Assembly (NCBI GenBank): GCA_963732695.1
Contig: CAVTAP010000025.1
Span: 186,001 to 250,000, forward strand
Source of the DNA: CADEDH01 sp963732695
GTDB taxonomy: Bacteria; Actinomycetota; Acidimicrobiia; Acidimicrobiales; SZUA-35
Length of the DNA stretch: 64,000 nt
Direction: 5' to 3'
Below, in pieces: positions 24,038 through 32,572 of this stretch. The position numbers were made by a program, and so were the translations under genes. The notes beneath the pieces were generated by a model. It was given only the letters and a program-made list of their open reading frames with translations, ran no database searches and was not told the origin of the DNA. The stretch's first letter is position 1. Each line of letters opens with the position of its first letter.

Positions 24038-25192
24038 TTAGAAACCCAGCGACCGGCCCACGATCTCCTTCATGATCTCGTTGGTGCCGCCGTAGATGCG
24101 CTGTACCCGGGCGTCACGGAAGGCCCGGGCGATGGGGTACTCCTCCATGTAGCCGTAGCCGCCGAACAGCTGGAGGCAGCGGTCGACCACCCGGAACTCG
24201 AGGTCGGAGCACCACCACTTGGCCTCCGCCGCGTCGTCGGCCGAGAGCTCGCCGTCGAGGTAGGCCTGGGTCTGGCGGTCGATGAAGACCTGGGCCACGT
24301 CGAGCTCGGTCTTCATCTCGGCCAGGGTGAACTTGGCGCTCTGGAACGACCCTATGGGCTGGCCGAAGGCCCGGCGCTCCTTGCAGTACTCCACCGTCCA
24401 GCCGAAGGCGGCCCAGGCGTGGGCCACCGCCCCCACCGCCAGCGACAGCCGCTCCCGGGGCAGGTTGCGCACCAGGTGGAAGAAGCCCTGACCCACCTCG
24501 CCGCCCAGCAGGTTGGCCGCCGGCACCCGCACGTCGCTGAAGAACAGCTCGGCGGTGTCCTGGGCGTGCATGCCCACCTTGTCGAGGTTGCGGCCCCGGC
24601 TGAAGCCTTCCATGCCCTCCTCCACCACCAGCAGGCTCAGGCCCCGGTGGGCCTGGGAGGGGTCGGTCTTGGCCGCCACGATCACCACGTCGGAGTTGAT
24701 CCCGTTGGTGATGAACGTCTTGGCCCCGTTGAGGATGTAGCTGTCGCCGTCACGGATGGCGGTGGAGCGGATGCCGGCCAGGTCGGAGCCGGTGCCGGGC
24801 TCGGTCATGGCCACCGCCGCCATCAGCTGACCCGAGGCCAGGCCGGGGAGCCACCGGGCCTTCTGCTCGTCGTCGGTGAGGTCGGTGAAGTAGGGCAGGC
24901 AGATGTCGTTGTGGAGCGTGATGCACATGCCCGACGCCATCACCCCGGCCCGCTGGATCTCCTCGTCGATGATCACGTTGAAGCGGAAGTCGTCGACTCC
25001 TCCGCCGCCCAGCGCCTCGGGGATCTCCATGCCGAGGAAGCCGTTGTCGCCGGCCCGGCGGAACATGGCCTTGTCGACGATGCCGGCCTGCTCCCAGGCA
25101 TCGGCGTTGGGGACGATCTCCCGCTCCACGAAGGCCCGGAACGACTCCCGGAACAGGTCGTGCTCGGGCTCGAACAAGGTGCGCTTCAGCAT
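24038..25192 (-). CDS. Acyl-CoA dehydrogenase, long-chain type
   Basis: About 384 residues. Signature segments: VAMTEPGTGSDLAGIRSTAIRDGDSYILNGAKTFITNG, LVRNLPRERLSLAVGAVAHA, FGGYGYMEEYPIARAFRDARVQ and RIYGGTNEIMKEIVGRSL. The C-terminal motif is YGGT, not the YEGT that provides the base in medium-chain enzymes; the likely base is the Glu in LPRERL, as in LCAD and isovaleryl-CoA enzymes. It oxidises acyl-CoA with FAD and electron transfer flavoprotein. ATG 25192 lies eight bases after a TACGGT box on the minus strand. Confidence 0.93.
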   Translation of the reverse strand: MLKRTLFEPEHDLFRESFRAFVEREIVPNADAWEQAGIVDKAMFRRAGDNGFLGMEIPEALGGGGVDDFRFNVIIDEEIQRAGVMASGMCITLHNDICLPYFTDLTDDEQKARWLPGLASGQLMAAVAMTEPGTGSDLAGIRSTAIRDGDSYILNGAKTFITNGINSDVVIVAAKTDPSQAHRGLSLLVVEEGMEGFSRGRNLDKVGMHAQDTAELFFSDVRVPAANLLGGEVGQGFFHLVRNLPRERLSLAVGAVAHAWAAFGWTVEYCKERRAFGQPIGSFQSAKFTLAEMKTELDVAQVFIDRQTQAYLDGELSADDAAEAKWWCSDLEFRVVDRCLQLFGGYGYMEEYPIARAFRDARVQRIYGGTNEIMKEIVGRSLGF

Positions 25193-25258
25193 CGTCCGCC
25201 ACCGTACCGGCCAGCGGTGGAGCCGAACCATCCGGGAGCGACCCACTAATCTGCTGCG
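25193..25258. promoter_or_regulatory. Divergent pair of leaderless promoters
   Basis: Minus strand TACGGT ends eight bases before the acyl-CoA dehydrogenase ATG; plus strand TAATCT (25247-25252) ends six bases before the thiamin pyrophosphokinase ATG. Neither start has a ribosome site. Confidence 0.5.
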
Positions 25259-25927
25259 ATGTCCAACGTGGTGCTGCTCCTGGCCGGGGGTGGCGAGCCG
25301 GGTCCCGAGCTGCTGTCGGCCCTGCCGGCGGCGGGGGTGCGCTGCATCGTCGCCGACTCCGGGCTCGACCACGCCCTGGCCCTGGGGTTGCGGCCGGAGC
25401 TGGTGGTGGGCGACCTCGACTCGGTCTCGTCCGCCGCCCTGGCCTGGGCCGAGGCCGAGGGCATCGCCATCGAGCGCCACCCGGTGAACAAGGCCCAGAC
25501 CGACCTGGAGCTGGCCCTGGTCCGGGCGGTGGCGCTGGCCCCCGAACGGATCCTGGTGGCCGGTATCGGGGGTGGGCGGCTCGACCACTTCCTGGCCAAC
25601 ATCGGCGTCCTGGCCGACCCCCGGTGGGCGCCCGTGGCCCTCGACGGCTGGATCGACGGGGCCCGCATCGCCGTGGTGCATCCGGGGCGTCGCCGGGTGC
25701 TGGAGGGTGAACCGGGCCAGCTGCTCAGTTTGTTACCGATCAACGGCGACGCCGTGGGCGTGATCGCCACCGGGGTGGCCTGGCCGCTGGCCGGCGAGAC
25801 GCTGACGGCCAGCTCCAGCCGGGGCGTCAGCAACGTGTTCACCCAGGTCACGGCGGTTGTCGGGCTGTCGGCGGGCACACTGTTGGCGGTGCGTCCAGGC
25901 CCTTCGCCATCCGTCACCGGGGTTTGA
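25259..25927 (+). CDS. Thiamin pyrophosphokinase
   Basis: 222 residues, single-domain TPK (ThiN type). Motifs: IVADSGLDHALALGLRPELVVGDLDS, NKAQTDLELALVRAV, GIGGGRLDHFLANIG and the thiamin-site SSSRGVSNVF. It transfers pyrophosphate from ATP to thiamin, giving ThDP, the cofactor of the AceE-like enzyme at 8388. Leaderless start. A short stem (CCCACC/GGTGGG, about 25945-25961) lies after the stop. Confidence 0.92.
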   Translation: MSNVVLLLAGGGEPGPELLSALPAAGVRCIVADSGLDHALALGLRPELVVGDLDSVSSAALAWAEAEGIAIERHPVNKAQTDLELALVRAVALAPERILVAGIGGGRLDHFLANIGVLADPRWAPVALDGWIDGARIAVVHPGRRRVLEGEPGQLLSLLPINGDAVGVIATGVAWPLAGETLTASSSRGVSNVFTQVTAVVGLSAGTLLAVRPGPSPSVTGV

Positions 25928-26048
25928 CAACCCGCAGAATCGCCCACCGGGAGGGTGGGTCGTCGGGCTTAGGCTTCATGAAATCTCAATACACACCTGT
26001 GTGGGGCGCGAGGTTAGAGCTGGCAGGCCGGGCCTGCAGGAGGACGAC
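25928..26048 (+). promoter_or_regulatory. Leader of the UDP-sugar genes
   Basis: The gap has the least G+C-rich patch of the area (CATGAAATCTCAATACACACC near 25976-25996). TAGGCT at about 25969 is a candidate -10. AGGAGG (26038-26043) lies five bases before the GTG at 26049. The distance gives a leader of about 70 bases with no obvious fold. Confidence 0.4.
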
Positions 26049-27347
26049 GTGGCGACCATTGCGATCATCGGCACCGGGTATGTGGGCCTTACCACCGGAG
26101 CGTGCTTCGCCCACCTCGGCCACGACGTGATCTGCGCCGACATCGACGAGCGGAAGATCGCCCGGCTCAACGCCGGCGAGATCCCGATCGTGGAGAAGGG
26201 CCTCGACCGGCTGGTCGACGAGGGCATCCGTTCCGGGCTGCTGCGCTTCGTGGTGGGAGCGGCCGAGGCGTCGAAGCATGCCGAGTTCCACTACCTGTGC
26301 GTCCCCACCCCCCAGGGGGAGGACGGGGCAGCCGACCTGAGCTACCTGGAGGCGGCGGCGGCCGAGATCGCCCCCGTGCTGCCCACCAACAGCATCGTGG
26401 TCAACAAGTCGACCGTGCCGGTGGGATCCACCCGGGTGGTCGGGCGGGTGCTGAATCGCCCCGACGTCACCGTGGTGTCGAACCCGGAGTTCCTGCGCGA
26501 AGGCACCGCCGTGCAGGACTTCCTCCACCCCGACCGGGTGGTGATCGGTAGCCGTGACACCGAGGCCTCCATCCGGGTGGCCGGCCTGTACGCCCGCATC
26601 GCGGCGCCCATCATGGTCACCGATCCGGTGTCGGCCGAGACCATCAAGTACGCCTCCAACGCCTTCCTGGCGGCCAAGCTGTCGTTCGTCAACGCCATCG
26701 CCACCCTGTGTGAGGCGGTGGGGGCCGACGTGAACGACGTGGTGCTCGGTATGGGCTACGACTCCCGCATCGGCCGGGAGTTCCTGCGCCCCGGGCCGGG
26801 CTGGGGCGGCAGCTGCTTCCCCAAGGACACCCGGGCCCTGGCCAACATCGCCAAGGAGGCCGGGTACGACTTCAGCTTCCTCGACCAGGTGCTGAAGGTG
26901 AACGACGACCAGTTCGATCGCACCGCCCAGAAGGTGCTCGACGCCATCGACCCCAGCGTCGCCGACTCCACCCACGTGGCCTTCCTCGGGCTCACGTTCA
27001 AGGCCGGCACCGACGACCTGCGGGAGTCGCCCTCGATCGAGGTGCTGCGCCGGGTGCTGGCCGCCGGGGTGAAGGTGAAGGCCTACGACCCGGCCGTGCT
27101 GCCCGACGACGGCCGCCTGGCCCGCACCTATCCCGACCTCGACGTTGAGCTCATGTCGGACCCCTACGCCGCGGCCGAGGGGGCCTCGGTGATGGCCATC
27201 ATGACCGAGTGGGACGAGTTCGTGGAGCTGGACTTCGACAAGATGGCCGAGATCATGGCCCGCCGGTCGATCGTCGACGCCCGCAACCTGCTCGAGCCGA
27301 CGATCCCCCGGCGACGAGGGTTCGTGTACCGCGGCGTCGGCCGCTGA
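26049..27347 (+). CDS. ugd: UDP-glucose 6-dehydrogenase
   Basis: 432 residues, standard length. NAD site TIAIIGTGYVGLTTGACFAHLGH, substrate segments VVSNPEFLREGTAVQDF, and active site GWGGSCFPKDTRAL with the catalytic Cys at about 256. Oxidises UDP-glucose to UDP-glucuronate with two NAD. The next gene encodes the decarboxylase that consumes this product. GTG start fixed by AGGAGG five bases upstream; the frame is open further upstream but without homology. Confidence 0.95.
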   Translation: MATIAIIGTGYVGLTTGACFAHLGHDVICADIDERKIARLNAGEIPIVEKGLDRLVDEGIRSGLLRFVVGAAEASKHAEFHYLCVPTPQGEDGAADLSYLEAAAAEIAPVLPTNSIVVNKSTVPVGSTRVVGRVLNRPDVTVVSNPEFLREGTAVQDFLHPDRVVIGSRDTEASIRVAGLYARIAAPIMVTDPVSAETIKYASNAFLAAKLSFVNAIATLCEAVGADVNDVVLGMGYDSRIGREFLRPGPGWGGSCFPKDTRALANIAKEAGYDFSFLDQVLKVNDDQFDRTAQKVLDAIDPSVADSTHVAFLGLTFKAGTDDLRESPSIEVLRRVLAAGVKVKAYDPAVLPDDGRLARTYPDLDVELMSDPYAAAEGASVMAIMTEWDEFVELDFDKMAEIMARRSIVDARNLLEPTIPRRRGFVYRGVGR

Positions 27348-27390
27348 TCACGGCATCCTGAACACGGGCTCGACAGGAGCAGGAGACGGT

Positions 27391-28329
27391 ATGTCGCGTG
27401 TTGTGGTGACTGGTGGGTCGGGTTTCGTCGGCTCGCATGTGTGCGAGGCCCTGCTGGAGCGGGGTGACGAGGTGGTCTGCATCGACAACCTGGTCACCGG
27501 CAACGCCGACAACATCGCCCACCTGATCGGCCGCGACGGTTTCGACTTCCTCCGTCACGACGTGTCCCGTCAGCTGTGGGTCAAAGGGCCGGTGGACCGG
27601 GTGATGCACCTGGCCTCGCCGGCGTCACCGGTCGATTTCGACCGGATCCCGATCGAGATCCTCGACGCCGGCTCGATCGGCACCCGCAACTGCCTGGAGC
27701 TGGCCGAGGCCAAGGGCGCCCGGTTCTTCCTCGCCTCCACCAGCGAGGTCTACGGCGATCCGCTGGTCCACCCCCAGCCCGAGACGTACTGGGGCAACGT
27801 GAACCCCAACGGGCCCCGCTCGATGTACGACGAGGCCAAGCGGTTCGCCGAGGCCCTCACGTTCGCCTGGCATCGGGCCCGGGGGGTCGATGTGCGGGTG
27901 GTGCGGATCTTCAACACCTACGGGCCCCGGATGCGGCCCGAGGACGGGCGGGTGGTGTCGAACTTCATCACCCAGGCCCTGCAGGGCCTGCCCCTCACCG
28001 TGTATGGCGACGGCTCCCAGACCCGCAGCTTCTGTTATGTCGACGACCAGGTGCGGGGCCATCTGGCCCTGCTCGACGGCGAGCACACGGGCCCGATCAA
28101 CATCGGCAACGACGGCGAGTTCACCATGCTGGAGCTGGCCGAGGTCGTGATCAAGGTGACCAACTCGGCCAGCGAGATCACCTTCGCCCCGCTCCCGGCC
28201 GACGACCCCACCCGGCGCCGGCCCGACCTCACCGAGGCCAACGCCAAGCTGTCGTGGAAGCCCACGGTGACCCTGGACGAGGGTGTGGCCCGCACCGCCG
28301 CCTGGTTCCAGTCGGTCCTCGGCCTGTAG
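27391..28329 (+). CDS. uxs: UDP-glucuronate decarboxylase (UDP-xylose synthase)
   Basis: 312 residues, extended SDR. Motifs: VVVTGGSGFVGSHVCEAL, HLASPASPVDF, LASTSEVYGDPLVHPQPE, NPNGPRSMYDEAKRFAE (YxxxK), RIFNTYGPRMRPEDGRVVSNF and YGDGSQTRSFCYVDD. These are the hallmarks of UXS, which converts UDP-glucuronate to UDP-xylose. Located 43 bases after ugd with AGGAG before its ATG. Together the two genes supply UDP-xylose, or a 4-keto intermediate, for the glycosyltransferases that follow. Confidence 0.92.
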   Translation: MSRVVVTGGSGFVGSHVCEALLERGDEVVCIDNLVTGNADNIAHLIGRDGFDFLRHDVSRQLWVKGPVDRVMHLASPASPVDFDRIPIEILDAGSIGTRNCLELAEAKGARFFLASTSEVYGDPLVHPQPETYWGNVNPNGPRSMYDEAKRFAEALTFAWHRARGVDVRVVRIFNTYGPRMRPEDGRVVSNFITQALQGLPLTVYGDGSQTRSFCYVDDQVRGHLALLDGEHTGPINIGNDGEFTMLELAEVVIKVTNSASEITFAPLPADDPTRRRPDLTEANAKLSWKPTVTLDEGVARTAAWFQSVLGL

Positions 28330-28349
28330 GCGACCGGCCCAATCCGGAT

Positions 28350-28390
28350 CTCTGACACCACAGCGGCCGGTCCGGTAGCGGGCGTCAGAG
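28350..28390. terminator. Stem-loop after the UDP-xylose synthase gene
   Basis: CTCTGAC (28350-28356) pairs with GTCAGAG (28384-28390); the loop itself has a CGGCCGG core. It may end the ugd-uxs transcript; the next gene has its own weak -10 (CAGAAT) seven bases before its ATG. Confidence 0.35.
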
Positions 28391-28419
28391 TTCCCGGTGG
28401 CGGTGGCAGAATCGGGGCG

Positions 28420-29568
28420 ATGATCCGCCTCGGGGTACCGGTCGAGCAGTTCTGGCACCGGGTCCCCGGGGGCACGGGCCGGGCCACCTACGGCACCCTC
28501 CGGGCCCTGGCCGCCGCCAGGGCCGACCACGACGCCGGGACTCCACCCGACGACGGGGTGGAGGCCCGGTTGCTGGCGGCCTGGCACCGGCCGTCCCGCC
28601 GCCATCCGCCGGGCCGGGGCGAGCTCGGGCCGGTGCGGTTCGCGCCCCTGCCCCGGCCCCTGCTCTACGAGAGCTGGCTCCGGCTGGCGCGGCCCCGGGT
28701 GGAGCCGTGGACGGGCCCGGTCGACGTGGTGTGGGCGGCGGCGATGGTGATGGCCCCCAGCCGGGCCCCGGTGGTGGCCACCGTGCACGACCTGGGATTC
28801 CTCGACCACCCGGAGCGCAGCTCCCGGCGGGGCCGGGACTTCTTCCCCCGGGCCTGGGCCGCCGTGGGGGAGCGGGCGGCGGCGGTGGTGTGCCCCTCGC
28901 AGGTGGTGGCCGACGACTGCGCCCGCCACGGCCTCGATCCGGCCCGGGTGCGGGTGGTGCCGTGGGGCGTGGACGCCACCCGGGTCCCCGCCGCCGAGGC
29001 CGAGGCGGCCCGGCGGCGCCACGGCCTGCCTGCCACCTTCGCCCTGTGGGTGGGCACGTTGGAGCCCCGCAAGAACCTGGAGCGGCTGGTGGCGGCGATC
29101 GGCCAGGTCCCGGGCCTCCACCTGGCCGTGGTCGGCCCTGCGGGCTGGAACCTCGACGGCCGGGACGTGCTCGCCCCCCTGGAGGGCCGGGTCCACCGGC
29201 TCGGTCCGGTGAGCGACGCCGAGCTGGGGGCCCTGTACCGGGCGGCCGCCGTGTTCGTGTTCCCGTCGCTGCTGGAGGGATTCGGCCTGCCGGTGCTGGA
29301 GGCGATGGCCCAGGGCACGCCGGTGGTGACCAGCGCCGGCACGGCCACCGCCGAGGCGGCGGGGGAGGCCGCCCTGCTCGTGGATCCGCTCGACGTCGAC
29401 GCCCTGGCCGCCGCCGTGGCCTCGGTGCTCGACGACCCGGCGCTCGCCGCCGACCTGGGTCGGCGGGGTCTGCAACGGGCCGCCGACCGGTCGTGGGCGG
29501 CCACCGCCGCCGGCTACACCGCCGTCTTCCGCCACACCGTCACCGCTCGCGGCGTCGGGGCTGGTTAG
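28420..29568 (+). CDS. GT4 glycosyltransferase
   Basis: 382 residues with a GT-B fold. The N-terminal domain has VVATVHDLGFLDHPE and VVCPSQVVADDCARHGLDP; the donor domain has VGTLEPRKNLERLVAAIG and the nucleotide-sugar motif FPSLLEGFGLPVLEAMAQGTPVV with the EX7E pattern. The opening VPVEQFWHRVPGGTGRATYG is of the mannosyltransferase-like group. It follows UDP-xylose genes, so a pentosyl or mannosyl donor is plausible, but the sugar cannot be read from sequence. Confidence 0.9.
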   Translation: MIRLGVPVEQFWHRVPGGTGRATYGTLRALAAARADHDAGTPPDDGVEARLLAAWHRPSRRHPPGRGELGPVRFAPLPRPLLYESWLRLARPRVEPWTGPVDVVWAAAMVMAPSRAPVVATVHDLGFLDHPERSSRRGRDFFPRAWAAVGERAAAVVCPSQVVADDCARHGLDPARVRVVPWGVDATRVPAAEAEAARRRHGLPATFALWVGTLEPRKNLERLVAAIGQVPGLHLAVVGPAGWNLDGRDVLAPLEGRVHRLGPVSDAELGALYRAAAVFVFPSLLEGFGLPVLEAMAQGTPVVTSAGTATAEAAGEAALLVDPLDVDALAAAVASVLDDPALAADLGRRGLQRAADRSWAATAAGYTAVFRHTVTARGVGAG

Positions 29569-30702
29569 ATGGCAGCGATGGTGACGGTCGGCGTCAACCT
29601 CCTGTGGCTGGTTCCGGGGGTGGTGGGAGGATCAGAGGAGTACACGCTGCGGTTGCTGGGGGCGCTCGACCAGCTCGGCGCCGACGACCTGTGGCTCCGC
29701 CTCTACGGCGGCCCCGACCTGTTCGAGGCCCACCCTCACCTGGCCCGCCAGTTCGAGACCCGGGTGTCGCCCGTCCGTTCCGGATCCAAGGGGGTGCGGA
29801 TCGGGGCCGAGAACAGCTGGCTGGCGGCTGTCAGCCGCCACGACGACCTGGTGCACCACGCCGGGGGTGTGGTGCCGCTGGTGCGGTCGCAGACCTCGGT
29901 GGTCACGATCCACGACCTCCAGCCCCTGGAGATGCCGGAGAACTTCTCCACCCTCAAACAGCGGTGGCTGGGCGCCATGGTGCCCCGCTCGGTGCGGGCG
30001 GCCCGGCTCGTGCTGTGCCCCAGCGAGTTCACCGCCGGCACGATCACGGGGCTCCTCGGCGTGCCGGCGGAGCGGGTGCGGGTGGTCCACCACGGCCACG
30101 AGCCAACCAAGCCCGGGGTGCTGGACGACGGTGCCGACGCCGCCCTCCGGGCCCGCTACGGTCGCTACCTGCTGCTGCCGGCCATCGCCTACGCCCACAA
30201 GCGCCACGCCGATGCCGTGGCCGCCCTCGACCGGCTGCGGTCCCGCTTCGGCGACCTGCACCTGGTGTGCACCGGGCGGCCCGGGCCCGAGACGCCGGCG
30301 CTGGCGCGCCTGGTGAGCGACCTGGGCCTGGCCGACCGGGTGCACCTGCTGGGCCGGGTGCCGGCCGACGAGCTCGACGCCCTCTACCGCTCGGCCGCCG
30401 CCCTGGTGTTCCCCTCGTCCTACGAGGGATTCGGGAACCCGGCCCTGGAGGCCATGGCCCGGGGCTGCCCGGTGGTGGCCACCACCGCCGGCGCCCTGCC
30501 CGAGGTGGTGGGCGACGCCGGGCTGCTGGTGCCGCCGGGCCGCCCCGGGGCTCTGGCCGCCGCCGTGGCCCGGGTGCTCGACGAGCCGGGCCTGGCCGAT
30601 CGGCTCCGGGCCGACGGCGTGGCCCGGGCCGCCTGCTTCTCCTGGCTCCGGGCCGGGCGGGAGCTGGCCACCGCCTACCGAGACGCGCTGGAGGGTCGAT
30701 GA
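29569..30702 (+). CDS. GT4 glycosyltransferase
   Basis: 377 residues, GT-B fold related to the preceding enzyme: LWLVPGVVGGSEEYTLRLL (glycine-rich acceptor loop), VVTIHDLQPLEMPENF, LCPSEFTAGTI and FPSSYEGFGNPALEAMARGCPVV (EX7E). ATG 29569 follows the previous stop directly; ATG 29578 (MVTVGVNLL) is an equally good start. Its stop overlaps the start of the next gene (ATGA), so the three transferases form one translationally coupled unit and probably add successive sugars. Confidence 0.9.
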   Translation: MAAMVTVGVNLLWLVPGVVGGSEEYTLRLLGALDQLGADDLWLRLYGGPDLFEAHPHLARQFETRVSPVRSGSKGVRIGAENSWLAAVSRHDDLVHHAGGVVPLVRSQTSVVTIHDLQPLEMPENFSTLKQRWLGAMVPRSVRAARLVLCPSEFTAGTITGLLGVPAERVRVVHHGHEPTKPGVLDDGADAALRARYGRYLLLPAIAYAHKRHADAVAALDRLRSRFGDLHLVCTGRPGPETPALARLVSDLGLADRVHLLGRVPADELDALYRSAAALVFPSSYEGFGNPALEAMARGCPVVATTAGALPEVVGDAGLLVPPGRPGALAAAVARVLDEPGLADRLRADGVARAACFSWLRAGRELATAYRDALEGR

Positions 30703-31943
30703 AGCTCCTCATCCTGTGTCCCCACTTCGAGCCCGATCTGCACGCCGCCACCGGCGAGGTCATGACCCGGCTGGTGGAGGGGCTGGCCAAACGGGGCCAT
30801 CAACTGAGCGTGGTGACCGCGCTGCCCTGGTACAAGGAGCACGACGTGGAGCCCGAGTGGCGGGGCCGGCCGTGGCGCTCCGAGCAGGTGGCCTGGGGCC
30901 GGATCGTGCGGGTGTGGCCCTTCCCCACCGACAAGTCGAACGTGGCGGCCCGGGCCGTCGGCTTCCTCGGCTTCACCGCGTTGGCCGCCGGGGCCGCCCT
31001 CACGCTGGGCCGTCACGACGCCGTACTGGCCATGTCGCCGCCGATCTTCCTGGGCGACGCCGCCTGGATCGTGGCCAAGCGGTGGCGGATCCCGATGGTG
31101 TTCAACGTGCAGGACATCTTCCCCGACGTGGCTGTCGACCTGGGAGCCCTCACCAACCCCCGGGTGATCTCGCTGGCCCGGCGGCACGAGCGGTCGTTGT
31201 ACCGGCGGGCCGACGCTGTGACCGTCCTGTCCGACGACCAGGCCGACAACGTGCGGGCCAAGATGGAGCCGGCGGCCCAGGGCCGGGTGTCGATCATCCA
31301 CAACTTCGTCGACCTCGACAGCGTGCCGGTGGTGGAGCGGGAGAACGACTACCGGCGGCGCCACGGCCTGAGCGGCAAGACGGTGGTGATGTACGCCGGC
31401 AACGTGGGCCTGTCGCAACCCTTCGACATGATCCGGGCGGCGGCCGAGCGCTTCGCCGGCCGGCCCGACGTCCAGTTCGTGATCAACGGGGAGGGGGCGG
31501 CCCGGGGCGAGGTCGACGCCTGGGCCGCCGGGAAGGCCAACGTGACCGTGGCCGACTTCGTGCCCCGGGACCAGGTGGGCGAGCTGTTGGGGGCGGCCGA
31601 CCTCCAGCTCATCCTGCTCAAGCGGGGCCTGGCCCGATCCAGCACACCGTCGAAGCTGTACGGGGCCCTGGCCAGCGGCCGGCCCATCCTGACCAGCATC
31701 GACGAGGGTAGCGAGGTGGCCAACGTGGTGGAGGAGGCCGGGGCCGGTCTGGCCGTCGGCCCCGAGGACACGGCGGCCTTCCTCGACGCCCTGGATCGGC
31801 TGCTGGCCGATCCGCCCGGGATGGAGGCCATGGGACGGCGGGGCCGGGCCCACGTGGAGCGCTGGATGTCGCCGGAGGTCCAGGCCGAGCGCTACGAGGA
31901 GCTGTTCGCCACCCTGCTCGCCCTCCGGGGCCGTCAATCGTGA
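30699..31943 (+). CDS. GT4 glycosyltransferase, WbuB-like
   Basis: About 414 residues: LLILCPHFEPDLHAATGEVM at the start, then LSPPIF-type segment AVLAMSPPIFLGDAAWIVAK, NVQDIFPDVAVDLG, TVLSDDQADNV, VVMYAGNVGLSQPFDMI and RSSTPSKLYGALASGRPIL. This set is typical of WbuB-type transferases (N-acetylfucosamine or similar amino-sugar donors). The ATG overlaps the preceding stop by four bases. Third and last glycosyltransferase of the unit. Confidence 0.9.
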   Translation: MKLLILCPHFEPDLHAATGEVMTRLVEGLAKRGHQLSVVTALPWYKEHDVEPEWRGRPWRSEQVAWGRIVRVWPFPTDKSNVAARAVGFLGFTALAAGAALTLGRHDAVLAMSPPIFLGDAAWIVAKRWRIPMVFNVQDIFPDVAVDLGALTNPRVISLARRHERSLYRRADAVTVLSDDQADNVRAKMEPAAQGRVSIIHNFVDLDSVPVVERENDYRRRHGLSGKTVVMYAGNVGLSQPFDMIRAAAERFAGRPDVQFVINGEGAARGEVDAWAAGKANVTVADFVPRDQVGELLGAADLQLILLKRGLARSSTPSKLYGALASGRPILTSIDEGSEVANVVEEAGAGLAVGPEDTAAFLDALDRLLADPPGMEAMGRRGRAHVERWMSPEVQAERYEELFATLLALRGRQS

Positions 31944-31984
31944 GCCGTCCGGCCTCCCACCTGGGCAAAATCGACGGCCGAAAG

Positions 31985-32063
31985 TTGGCTGTCAGCCCCG
32001 CTGGGTATCATCGCAGCTCAGTTCCTACCTGCCGGGCGACACGATGAAGCGGGTGCATCTCCC
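31985..32063 (+). promoter_or_regulatory. Promoter and leader with seven-codon ORF
   Basis: TTGGCT (31985-31990) and TATCAT (32006-32011), 15 bases apart, form a possible promoter. The leader has a seven-codon frame ATG 32044 to TGA 32065-32067 (MKRVHLP) whose stop overlaps the TTG start of the next gene (TTGA). Confidence 0.4.
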
Positions 32064-32555
32064 TTGACCGACCCAGTCGACAAACCAGTGCTGACGATCC
32101 TGAGCGGCTACTTCAGCCCGCTCCACATCGGCCACCTCGACATGATCGAGGCCGGGGCGGAGTACGGCGACCGCCTCGTGGTGATCGTCAACAACAACGA
32201 GCAGCAGCGCATGAAGAAGGGCAAGGTCATCCTCGACGAGCAGGATCGCCTGCGGATCGTGAAGGCCCTGCGGGTGGTCGACGACGCCATCATCGCGGTC
32301 GACACCGATCGCACGGTGTCGTCGTCGCTGCGCCTGCTGGCCGAGAAGTACGGCGACAGCCACCGCCTGGTGTTCGCCAACGGCGGAGACCGGGCCTCGG
32401 GCGTCGTGGTGCCCGAGACGTCGGTGTGCGAGGAGCACGGGATCGAGATGGTGTTCGGGGTGGGCGGTACCGAGAAGGCCGACTCCAGCACCCGGATCAA
32501 CATGGCGCTCGGCATCGAGACCGAAGCCTCGGCCCTTCCCTCGGCCACTAGCTAG
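32064..32555 (+). CDS. Cytidylyltransferase-fold nucleotidyltransferase
   Basis: 163 residues with the HxGH site SGYFSPLHIGHLDMI, basic KKGKVILDEQDRLRIV, FANGGDR and a C-terminal SSTRINMALG in place of ISSTxIR. This is the fold of glycerol-3-phosphate cytidylyltransferase, heptose-phosphate adenylyltransferase and RfaE-like enzymes. In this setting it probably activates a surface-polymer precursor; the substrate is open. TTG 32064 is the only start upstream of the conserved PVLTILSGYF strand apart from an internal GTG. Confidence 0.82.
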   Translation: MTDPVDKPVLTILSGYFSPLHIGHLDMIEAGAEYGDRLVVIVNNNEQQRMKKGKVILDEQDRLRIVKALRVVDDAIIAVDTDRTVSSSLRLLAEKYGDSHRLVFANGGDRASGVVVPETSVCEEHGIEMVFGVGGTEKADSSTRINMALGIETEASALPSATS

Positions 32556-32572
32556 CGGCTAGCGGCTAGCTC

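Noticed and set aside
26102..31711. Several long Arg/Gly/Pro-rich frames overlapping the glycosyltransferase block
   Set aside because: Each is a frame-shifted reading of a gene with intact motifs, and contains only low-complexity sequence.
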